Shown: piece after piece, positions 10,445 to 20,800 of the stretch | How the letters are laid out: each line of letters opens with the position of its first letter | Position numbering within the stretch: the first letter of the stretch is position 1 | Source: Hypsibius dujardini | Lineage: Eukaryota > Tardigrada > Eutardigrada > Parachela > Hypsibiidae | DNA: 34,849 bases | Assembly: GCA_001579985.1 (NCBI GenBank) | Contig: LRSR01007704.1 | Span: 1 to 34,849, forward strand | Direction of reading: 5' to 3' | Notes under the pieces: generated by a model | Told to the model about the DNA's origin: nothing | Databases searched by the model: none | What the model saw: the letters and a program-made list of their open reading frames with translations, nothing else | Made by a program: the position numbers and the translations under genes

Positions 10445-13200
10445 TTAAACCGCAATTGACGGTAAAGGAGCAGCCATCAGTGAAGTTTCTGCCATGCTGA
10501 CCAGCGACATCTTGGGCGAACTTGGACTGTTCGTTGCTGAAGAGGCCGTAGAAGTAGGGGCTCCATTCTTTCCGATTATTCGGTAAAACATACATCGTAA
10601 CTGTTCTCGAAACTTTCTCCAAACTAAGCAGTAAAGAATGAAGTTGACAGAATAATTGCTGAAAAATATCACATTGATAATGGGTAGAGCTTTCTGGCTT
10701 GCTGCTTCCGTTAAGTTGTAGCGGCAGTAGGGAGGACTGCTAGCGATTTCGAGAATTTTGTAGACTACGTTTGGAAATTGCGTGACGAAATAAATGGCTG
10801 AGCAGCTTATCAGCACGTAAGTGCTGCGACGTCTGGTTGCATTGAGGAACGACGCTAACGTTGCAGTGGGACTAGGCATCACTTCAGCACAATGTGAAAG
10901 GATACTTTTCCGTATGATTTTGTTACGTGTGATGAACGTTACCAGTGCTAAGTTGAGCACAGTTAGAATGATCCATTTGCCGATGATGATGGCAACCTAG
11001 AAAAACAAATTTGTGTTGGTGAACGGTATATTCTTATTAATCATTCGCTTACTTCAGCTTCGTTTTGGATCTGGTTCCACGTCCGTAGCGATTGTGGAAA
11101 AATTTCGTCCTTTGTGCTTTTTCCATCGTCGTGCGCAATGAGGTAGTACCAAGCAACCAAGTTTTCTAGGGAGCATATAGCAGCCAGAAAAAGTATCGCC
11201 AGTTCAAATAACATCACCCGGGAAGCAGTCATCTGTCGTGCTGAAAGTGGCCTCGTGATTGCGAATAACCGTTCCAGCGAAAAAATTATCAGTGTCCTGG
11301 AATAGGAGACCAACAAATTTTGAGCAGCTCGAACATGTGCAGTAGTGAGAAATTATGATTCTGGAAGAATCCCGTTTGAATTTTGTTGATCAAAATACGT
11401 GTGATGCGTATTTATGTTTAAAATAAAGTACCGCATTTCGCACATTTTCCTTAGGAACCGCAGTTTTTTTAAATTTCCTTCCAGGAAAACTGAAGATTTT
11501 TTCGGTTGCAATTTATACAGGACTGACTGACTGTTCATGATTAACCCATAACTGGCTGTCCAAACAAGCAATAATTTATCTCGGTCTTTTGACTGTGAAT
11601 TCGTATCCGTAATACGAGTTTTAATGTGTCCCGATTTCGGCGCGGCAGAAACTCATTTTTTTTACTGACAAAAATGTCACCCTTAATTTAGGAAATCCGA
11701 AATTTGTATTAGTGCTGTATAAGGCTCACACAAAATTCTTCCGCACCCATAAACAAAATCCTGGAGCTGACAAAAAATGCATCATCAGACTTTTTTATGT
11801 TTGAAGGACATAGGTTTGTGTGTCACGATGTGTGAGAGTAATTCTCGATGGACAAAGACTAAACTTTCATTAGCGTACGTACCAGTCAGAAAACTGAATT
11901 GCAGTTTCTAGAAGCCAATGCCGACATCCTTCAAAATTTGAAGCATTTTGCTGGAACACAGTATCATTTCTTAGGCTCGGGCTGTATGTTAGCAGATATG
12001 TCGGCAGATTGAGCCATCTGAAATATTATCAGGAAAGTTAGGAATGTGACAGTTTTTTTATGCGAGCAAGCAAAACCTTTTTCCACAAAATTTGGAAATC
12101 AGTTCGAAAAAAACTCACGTTCCTGTTTTACTGTTGCCAGGTTTAGAAATCTGACTTAACCCTCTGGTAACCAGGTGTTTTGGGTATACGGATAGAACCG
12201 GGTCTAGCAAAACTTTGCTAAATTAGGGAAAGCGCTGAATGATTCCTTGCAAATCCTAACGGAATCGTTTGGAAAATTCCCCACAACCATCAAATGTAAC
12301 CGTTTCAGTGGTAGTGGGAACCGTGGCGCCGCTGACGAAGAATGGACTAAAAACAGTCAAACGAGTGACTACACAGTCACGAAATGTCAATTACACGTCA
12401 TTCGTAGTGGTTACAACCAGTGGTAGCGCAGCGAATCATTAGGCAGAGTTCTAACCTTTTCCTAATGGTTAATAATTTTTAACTCCGCTTGTATTCACTC
12501 GAATATTGCAATACCAGTTTTACTAGATGCACTAAGGACCAGTCTCAAGCCCCTTATTTTTTCGATACTGAGAAAAAAAACGTCGACACGTGGGACTGGA
12601 TGTTGTTCGGGCGGTCCAAGTGTTAGCAAGGTGGTGCTAAGTAGGTTCCTACCCCTTTGAGAAGTTTTTTTGAAAATTTGTTTTTTGAATCTAAATAAAT
12701 ATGTGGTGAAAATATCAAAGCAAAAAACCGCGAACGAAAAGACCCAGAACTCGTGCTAAAAATCGAATGCGACCGTCAAATCTAGCAAGTGTATGCTGAC
12801 TGGTTCTCAGAGGGTTAACGGTTACTTTTCTAATCGCTTTTCGAGTTGTACACATTTCCTGTCATGGTCTTAAAGTTGTCGAATGGGACTGCCTGTATGT
12901 TATGAAAACATTAGAGAATGCGTTCCTGACTTACAGCACAATTAAATCGGACAAGGCCAAGCATATGAGATATATGTTGGTGGTGGAACGTTTAGCATCC
13001 GTCCTCAGGACGACAATTGTAATTATATTTCCAATGGTGCAGATGAAAAGGAGAATAGGATAACATATTAATTCCGCATACAGTGTCGGAGCATTTTCCA
13101 GCGTTGGTTCAGTAGAGGCAATGACGGGCCAATTGCACGATGGTCGTAAAGTACTCTCATTCCCACTGGTTTGTGTTGAGGAATTGTTAGACATTGACAT
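10445..13200 (-). CDS. Class A (rhodopsin-like) peptide-type GPCR, 398 aa
   Basis: Four exons, 13200-12935, 12017-11883, 11296-11053 and 10996-10445, with donors GTAAGT, GTACGT, GTAAGC and consistent phases. Residues 1-40 form a Ser/Thr-rich extracellular tail with NxS/T sites. TM1 carries GNIITIVVL and TM2 carries LALSDLIVL then WLNLP, placing Asp2.50 and Pro as in peptide receptors. TM3 follows a conserved Cys (GCRHW) and ends SLERLFAITRP, an ERL version of DRY. TM4 and TM5 follow, and TM6 contains ISCSAIYFVTQFP. TM7 ends FSNYSVNFILYC, the NxxNFxxY form of NPxxY seen in FMRFamide-type receptors. The cytoplasmic tail is Ser/Ala/Pro-rich. No Cys is seen in extracellular loop 2, so the usual C3.25 disulphide partner is missing. 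The 135-nt exon 2 was found only by extending TM2 into TM3. Introns are 917 nt (with a piggyBac-like MITE), 586 nt and 56 nt. Ligand unknown. Confidence 0.9.
12156..12818. mobile_element. piggyBac-like MITE in a GPCR intron
   Basis: TTAA lies at both ends (12156-12159 and 12815-12818), followed inward by CCCTCTGGTAACCAGG on the left and CCCTCTGAGAACCAGT in reverse complement on the right. A TTAA target and CCC-starting inverted repeats are the hallmark of piggyBac superfamily elements. There is no transposase, so it is non-autonomous. A related 897-bp copy lies at 20765-21661. The inner sequence after the left end (GGGTATACGG ... AGGGAAAG) matches the inner sequence of the right end of that copy. 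Confidence 0.8.
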
Positions 13201-15609
13201 TTTGATGATGATTTTGTGAAGGAAGAAACTGGTGTTTTGCAGTAGCTACACGTGAAGTTTGCTGCAGTAAATAAATGTCAGTAAAAAGCACATCCGTGTC
13301 ATTCGACGTCACACGCAGTCACTGTGAGAGCGAAGCCGAAAATGCCCTGAAGGAATTATTAATCTACCCAAGCTTGGTCTCGTGTGAAGCCTCTAACTTT
13401 GTTGAGAAGTGACGTTCGAAGAAAATTCTCTTCAATTACCGCGTCACTAGAGTCTGAGTCATTTTTATCTGCTTGGACGAGGGGGGGGGGCCTGTAGAGT
13501 GTGTGGGCATCAAAACGATCCTAGTTAGTGTGCGGATGATTTGAATAGCTCCGATAGTTCACAATGAATCTTCAACGAGGTAACCAATTCCGTTTCCGGG
13601 TACGAAACTCAAATGAAATTGGGAGCATGACCAAAATTGTTGATTTGACAAGACTGTTTAAGAGTACGACTTGAACCATCCCTAAAACCTATTTCTTTCT
13701 CGAAACACACCCTTTGTTATTTCGCTTATTGTTCGCTTCTTTTTATTGACCAATGTTGCATGTCTTTCAGCGAGGCTATAAATTAAACTTCTTTTGAATT
13801 TCAGAGGTCGACTTCAAAATGATTCGGCACTGTAATTTTCTGACAGTGCTGTATGTGTGATGGGTTTTTGAATATATTTCGCCATTGTGGTCTCACGGTT
13901 TTTCCCAAAAGTTTCAAATTCGGGAAACACCAGAAATCCAATTTCCCGCGATTTTGACAATAAGGATCTCCACCGTTAGAACGTCTGTAAAGAAGCAATA
14001 TTGGCACTCTCCCAACCAAAATTCAATTCGAGATCGATCAGCGTCAGCGGAATTCAAATCAGGTCTAGCTGGTGGAGCTAGAAACTATTTCACCGATGCT
14101 GATGTTAAATTGTCAATCCTGTCCGATAATATTCCATACCTCTGCCCCTTTATTTTCAAACTGTATGCATACCTGGCATTTTCAACTATAGTACAGTCTA
14201 ACATAAAAATTGTAACAACATTGGTCCGTCTCATAAAAATGTTGATGTCTGTTCGACGTGGGTGGTGAGAGCGATGTACGTCCTAATCGAAGTGCAGTAA
14301 ACGACAACCGGGGCCCAACAAATCGGTTAACGTAAAAACGCACCTAGCCTGCCACGTGGTTTTAAGTTGTGGTATCAGTTAAACATATCAGTAAATAAGC
14401 ACTGGTGCGCTCGGAAGTTGCGTCACTGTGCTGAGAGAAAAAACGACCTCCGCACAGAAGCTCGGCAAGCTGCACATCTCCGGGGGAAATTAACGGCAGC
14501 GCTGTATCGAAACCAAAACAAACACACTTCTTTCAATTTTTCACCCGTAGCGGGTCTACGCTAATTACTTTTTCCCTACTTCGCCGATCTCGCCGATTGA
14601 GGTCACAAATGAAAGGAAATTCAATTTCCTTAAATTACGGAAAAGAGAAAGTCGAGATTTTTGTTCCCGTTGGGATAATATCTGTGGCGGACTGGGGGTC
14701 GGTGCGAGCTCCCTGATTTTTGACACACTGCACGCCAAGTGGGTTTCATAGGCTTTTAGCCTACTTCGTATTACAACGTGTTACGTAAATATTCGATATC
14801 CTACTCACTGCTGCGCTGCCTGGTTGTCATTCGCAACTGTGCCAATCAGCTGATCTACGCTCCCACCACTTATGCCTGCATGTATAGTAATTGTCAGTAC
14901 CCGTAGGGCCTGGAAATTACTTGTGAGCCGACGTGGATTGGAGAATTGCGGTTGCTCGGGGTCCTTCGGACATTGAGACTTTCCAGACTAAACTAGCTCT
15001 TCTGTTTGTTTGCTGAAAAGTCTTGAATAGAAAAAACCGATCGCTTGCTATAGCCTTGTCGCGATGGGTGGTGTGGCTCAAAATATCTGAAGCTGACTCG
15101 TAATTTGCGAGACGTTTTGCTTAGACTTACAATAATTTGGAACCGGGTACTCGTAGTCCAGTGAGATTGGGCAATGACTTGATTTTGACCACCTGATCTC
15201 CGAAGAAGAACGTTGCTGCTATGACCATGTCTAAGTTAGTTTGTTTCAGAAATTTGCGAAGTCGAAGGTGTGTGTACAGGAAATTCAATTTAGCACTGTG
15301 CTATGAATATTGAACAACACGTGTTTGGTGTGATCAACGAGAAACAATGACACCATCAACTTAAACTAACAGTTCTGTGCTGTTACTGCTGATATGACGG
15401 AGAACCGCTCCTTTTCGTCGACCATCTGTCAAATATTTACAGCAACCGGAACTGCAATCAATTGGGGCCATCAATTTTTCGACAATTTTGATACTTGGCC
15501 ACATGCTCGTCTTTCAAACGATCAATTTGCCCAAAAAAAGGAGCACTCACCTCAAATGTTTTCTCGTGGCTTTGTTATTCAAACTTCAAACAATCTTTGG
15601 CTGGGAATA
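13201..15609. other. Intergenic region between GPCR and SUEL-type lectin
   Basis: Apart from the MITE arm at 13795-14055 no gene or RNA is supported. A G10 homopolymer lies at about 13483-13492. The region should hold the divergent promoters of the GPCR gene (minus) and the SUEL-type gene (plus), but no clear TATA box was identified. Confidence 0.4.
13795..14055 (+). mobile_element. Solo arm of the fold-back MITE family
   Basis: This stretch aligns, with gaps, to one arm of the 265-944 element. Shared blocks in order are TTTCTGACAGTGCT, ACGGTTTTT, GATTTTGACA/GATTTTCACA-type sequence, CTCCCAACCAAAATTCAATT and GATCGATCAGCGTCAGCGGAA. Similarity stops near 14055 and no inverted partner follows, so it is a half element or a deletion product. 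Confidence 0.7.
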
Positions 15610-16229
15610 ATGACGCTACCCAAAGATATCTGCATAGTTCTTTCGGTGTTGGTTTTTTCTTTGTTCCTAGCATTGATTTTTTTCAAAGTAAGGCATGGGA
15701 ATACATCTAGAATATAACACCGTACTGCGTATTGCACATATTTTGAAAGCAAAATACGTTATTCCTTGTTACGTTGCGGAACCTATCGTTACTTCTAGAA
15801 AACGCGTTTTTTTGCCCACATCATATTTGGGAGACGGATTGATTCTTCTCGAAATTGCAAACGGATCAGTTGGCCAACTTCAGTGTCCGTCCGAGAAACG
15901 CGTCAGCGTTCTTCAAGCAATCCTGGCGCCTGTATATGATCAAATAAACGGTCAAGGTGTAGCATCAACATCCGAATGCCAGATGGACACTTCGGAAAGT
16001 CTGCGAGAATTCTGTCTTCAGCCACAAAACAGCAGATCTTGCAACGCGTCCATTTCTTTTTTGTCAACGAACGGTGTTTGCAAGAAGGAAACCATTCGAC
16101 TTACTGTACTGTACGAGTGCATGGTGGCCGAATTTTCTTCAGTAAGCCTTGCTTCATAAGTGATTCCGACAGCACAAATCATGTAGACTATTCTTTTATT
16201 AGTTCTTGCTTCTGGTTTCCTTATTTTAA
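15610..16229 (+). CDS. Small secreted SUEL/galactose-lectin-like gene, frame problem
   Basis: A likely signal-peptide exon is 15610-15687 (MTLPKDICIVLSV then a hydrophobic run, donor GTAAGG). The domain exon is 15799-16141 after acceptor TTACTTCTAG. It encodes a SUEL_Lectin-type fold: ANGSVGQLQCPSEKRVSV, then SEC, LREFC, RSCNASISF, NGVC and IRLTVLYEC. Six domain Cys remain; the first family Cys is replaced, and the YGR and DPC sugar-binding motifs are not recognisable. Joined directly, the exons are out of phase. One T fewer in the T7 run at 15807-15813 would restore frame, so this is either a pseudogene, a sequence error, or the true first exon lies elsewhere. The 3' end is also open: reading on stops at 16159, while a 61-nt intron (16142-16202) would add FLLLVSLF and a stop at 16229. 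Confidence 0.55.
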
Positions 16230-17834
16230 AATGTGCAGCTATAGAAAATGTATCCATACTTTCTTTGCCTTTTTGGTTTCCCACCCATTCTGTTCCTACG
16301 GGATATGGCGGCGGTCTTGTCTCAAAAGATTACCATCATTTAAAATGTATAATTTCTTTGGAGTAAAATGCTCAGACTGCGAATTGGTTTTTTTCAGTAA
16401 TTTAGGTTTGCGTTCCGAAGTGACAACGTTTCGCTTCATCATCGGACATTTTACCGCTTGAAATGCCGCTCTCGTGTTCGATAAATTTCGGTAATCATTA
16501 GTTTAGACGTCGTTGACGCGAAAGTTGCCAGACAGCTCTTACACCTACCCGCATTGCGTTTGGGAAAAACGCGCGCTGCTTCATTTTTCCTACCACTTTC
16601 ACTTTCGCGAGCCTTCAAGCTGATTTGAGTTCATGTGATGGCTTATGAACTGTTTGCCGACGGATGATATTAAAAGTGAAAGTTCCTAAGTATACGCCAG
16701 GACCGTTAGATTTGGTAGCGACGACATTTACCTTCTGTCAATAGCCAACAGACAAAAATGTTACGGTATTTCACAGTCGATAAGTAGGAGAACAAGAAAT
16801 TGATTTTTTTAAAGGATACCAAAGAAAATTGAAGGAGAAGAATATGTACCAAAGTGTGGTACCAGGTAAGCTCATGACCTTGTGGAGAAGGGCAAAAAAC
16901 TTGAGCGAAGTCTATGTACGAGCAGCAGTAAAAAAGGATAACATGTAAAGAAAGTGAATCTGACTGCAAAGATTGACTCTTTCCTTATGGGAACCGTATC
17001 CTAATGGGAGACAAACTACGCAGAAAAATAATCCAAACACAAAAAGTCAAGCCAAACGGTAACATTTTGCCTGATGGAAGGCGAGACTGAGGTTTTCTAA
17101 CGCTGAGCTTTAGGGGAACATGGTAGACAGCTCGGTGCTTTGCGCCTCGTTGTTTCAAAACCCATCGAAGGGATTAGTTTCATTATAATTTCGATGTCCT
17201 ATTCAAAACAATATTCTTGGACAAGCGACCCCGAGTGAAAATAGAAAATCTCACTGAGCTCAGAAAATCATTGGGCCATATTGAAAAGAAAGGCGAAAGT
17301 TGCTAGAATCATTATTTGATTCCAAGCCACCGCAAACGAATGAAGCGTATGAGCAGAGTGGAGTGGTTTTGGTAGAGGAATTTTAGGTGCCGCAGCCCAA
17401 ACCCCTTTAATCAAAACCCATCAAAACCCATCAAAATGAGTTCGTTGGCAAAACTGGCGAAATATCATTGAATTTATTCGTGTTGACGTAAAAAAACGAG
17501 AAGAATATTAGAACCCACAATTTATACCAGGCCAGGTAACATGTGAATCTCACGTTTACGAGGTAACCCTTTGTTGAAGTGGACATTTTAAGAGGCAAGT
17601 CAGAAGTGAAGCTGAATACACATAGGTCAGATTTCTTTCGGCAATACAGCAGAGTTTGCTTGCATCGAATCAAGACAAAAGTTTGTCACCTACACGTTTG
17701 GACGATTCCTGTCTCGCCGTTCCCTGAAACAGAAAAGGATATCCAAGGCTATAACCAGATAATGTGAATGAGTGTCTTACCTGTTTGCGGTTGGTCACGA
17801 GCACTTGTGGAGAAATCATTTAACGCGGACTGGG
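16230..17834. other. Intergenic region with possible extra 3' exon of lectin gene 2
   Basis: No independent gene is supported. On the minus strand a strong donor (CAAACAG then GTAAGA at 17780) and acceptor (CTTTTCTGTTTCAG ending at 17724) bound a 57-nt intron just beyond the chosen stop of the lectin gene; see that entry. The rest is AT-rich without recognisable elements. Confidence 0.35.
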
Positions 17835-20800
17835 TCACGTTTCCTTTCCATCCGGTGGAAGGAGTGCCTTCGTAAAACCCCTCCATGGCGCGGACCCAGC
17901 GGAACAGACGACTTGGTTCTGGTCACTCTGCGTGCATTCCGAGATACCATAGCACTCGTACATACCGGTAGGAAAGAATGCACATGTTGCAATAATTTCA
18001 TTCTTTCGCGAAGAATTGAAAAGCTTGCTCACAACTCCTAAAAAAGTGAATTTTTACTGCCAAAAGTAATAGTTTTAAAAAAATACGGACGAACCATCTT
18101 GCTCTGCCCATCGTGACGCTGGATCCACTGAAAGCTCCTTCGTGCAATTGTAGTAACTATAACGCAACTGCCGGCCATTGCCGTGGAACATCTTTTTCAG
18201 CGACCCAGTTCCAAAGTCACAGTTAGCCTTGCAACTGTAGGAACAGTTGGTGAAGAAAAGACAGTGGGCACCGATCTTGTTATCGTCGATGTGCGTTGCT
18301 GTAATTTAAAAAAAACAACCTCAGCGGGTTACCCCGTTTTTTTCAGCACACAAATATTTTGAACTATAGACACTCGACCTCGAAGAAGCTGTCTAATTGA
18401 GCCTTCTAGTTGATACATTACGAACGTTTTGGGGCTTTTTTGGAGTCAACTTTAATTGACTCGTTCCGCGGCGTGGACGTAGAGATAGCTAAATGAAAAC
18501 AAATCTCTGTTATCACATTTTCCAAGCCAGTTTGAAGCTAGTTACCATTAATTTAGAAATCTGAAACATTTGCTAAAATGCCGTTTTGTAAACACGGTAG
18601 ATTTTGGCAACTGAGAAAACAAAACAAAACAAAAAGTATCTGAGAAGAGCTGTAGCGTGCATGCAATTTCACAAACATTTTTTGCCATTATTCTGGTTCA
18701 AATAAACCCCCCCCCCCCGGGCCCAATCCAAAGGACAGTACGGGGATTTTGCCTATGTATTAGTGGCTTCCGCACACTGGTTTTGGCTACAAGATTAGAA
18801 GGTGTGTTCAAACGAATGTGCTGCATCTCAATTTGATCGTCGATGTCCAGATAGGTAGCTAAATTCATCAAAAGCAGAATTGTTAAAGAAGCAAAACTCA
18901 GTTCAAAAATTAATTTTAAAATCGGATCACTCCGGGAACCAGTCGTTTCCCAAGTATTAATCCCATCAAACTACCGGGTGCGGGAACATTTTTGGCCCTG
19001 GCCTTCGCAGGCCCTCGCCTGAAATGTGTGTGTGTTATTGATCAAATATTTTCTGCATTGAAAAGCGGACTTTCGATTGCTATCCGAATCCCTTTTGAAA
19101 TCGAGATTCAGGCTGTTGAATCAGAAGTTGTTCCGGAAAACTGAAGGACCAACACTGTTATACTTGTGTCCCATACTTGTCTCAACTTTTAATCGAATCT
19201 AAAAAACCGAAACTGCAAATTATAGATCAATGTCAGTGTACTGTGCAAGAAAAAAATCCGAAATACTCAATCAATCGTGCACCACTAACTTGAGCGCGAC
19301 CTTTTTAAAAAAAATTTAAACACATTCAGACTCAAAAGTGGTGTACGGGTTCGCGCTAATAACATTTTCAGTTGTTTTGCGATTGGAATAAATTGAATCA
19401 CATTAAAGAGCCCAATTATTGCACCCATTTTTTACTAAAAAATATTGTTCGTTGATGTATTTGGGTTTCCAGTTTTGATCTAAACTAAGAGATGCACGAT
19501 TTAAGAAATTGGCTGAACTTGACCCTGCGACGTTTTCTTTTTTATTAAAACCAAAGTTGCCGTCAAATTCATTTTTTCTTTTGCGTGGGATAGCCCCATC
19601 AAAGTACTACAACAAGATCTTCTTCTTTTAATCGGGTTTTAACGGTAATTTCGTACGGCTCATATTTTCACTACTGTTTTATTTTAATCGTCTATTTTTT
19701 ATACTTACGAATAAGTATTCACAAATGTTTTGGCATTTCACAATAATTGTGTTTGTAAAGACAATGGTGGGGTAGTTAACGAATTTTTGCTGCAAATACT
19801 CAGCCTCAACATTTTATTTTTGTAAAAAACCATAGTTACACTGTTGAATGGTGTCAAAAAATGTCCCCATTTTCCAATGATACTGTACTGCCGCGTAAGC
19901 TTCGCGCAACAAACACAGCATTTTCAGTATATACTGCCCGGGCAATAACACATGGAATGGGGGAAAATCGCCCGGGGCGGTGCTACAGGTGCGCGAAGCT
20001 AACGCGGCAGTACAGTACATATATCTGAGCAGGAAACTGCCGCTGACTTTAGACTGCTCTTCTTTATCAAACGAACTCCGTTTGACATTTAGAAAACTCA
20101 CGTTGACAAGTTGTTGCTTGGGATGGAGTTGACCACAAACAGGGTGTGGTTATAGCCAGGCAGAGCGTGCCATCTTCCATCACAGAGAGAGATGCCCCGG
20201 CAAACTTTTCTCCCGCGGTGCCCAGTTTCCATACAATTTCACCGTTGCTGTTTAGCAGGGCAAGGTCTCCATTACCCAAAATCATCAGCGTGCTAGGCTT
20301 CACAAACAACGAATTTGTGCCAGAAACCCACATGGTAATATCTGATTGACCTACAATAAAAATGAATAATACTAATTCACGCAGCCTGCCACAATCTGTA
20401 GCCGGGTGAAAGGCCATTATAGAGAATTGTAAAGTTTTTGGTTTTGTTCAGTCGAACCATTTTTCTAGCGCTCACTTTAGCTACGAGGGCTGCTCTGGAC
20501 GTAATGCAAGTGGGTTATTTTCAATAAAAGAGGCAGTAAAAACTCAATTCGGAAGATGCAATATTTTAGAGGAACAACCCTTCATTATCCTGTTAATAAT
20601 TTGGACGAGGCACCACTGCTTCAGAAAATCGCCCATGGACATCGGCTTTTTTCAATTGGGAAAAGCCTTGGTTTCCCCGATTAAAAAAACCTAATTAATC
20701 CGCACCCTATAATCCAAATGTAATTTTGTTGGTGGTCACTTCAACCACAAATTTCGAACCGAAATTAACCCTCTGAGTGTCAGTCAGCTTACACTAGCTT

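Noticed and set aside
12819-12934. Candidate GPCR exon after acceptor TTTTCATAACATACAG, encoding AVPFDNFK
   Set aside because: Its phase does not fit the preceding exon and it lacks TM3 features; the exon at 12017-11883 fits phase, TM2 Pro, Cys and TM3.
18705-18722. C-rich homopolymer (also G runs near 13483 and 29240)
   Set aside because: Simple homopolymers in non-coding DNA, possibly length errors; no feature.
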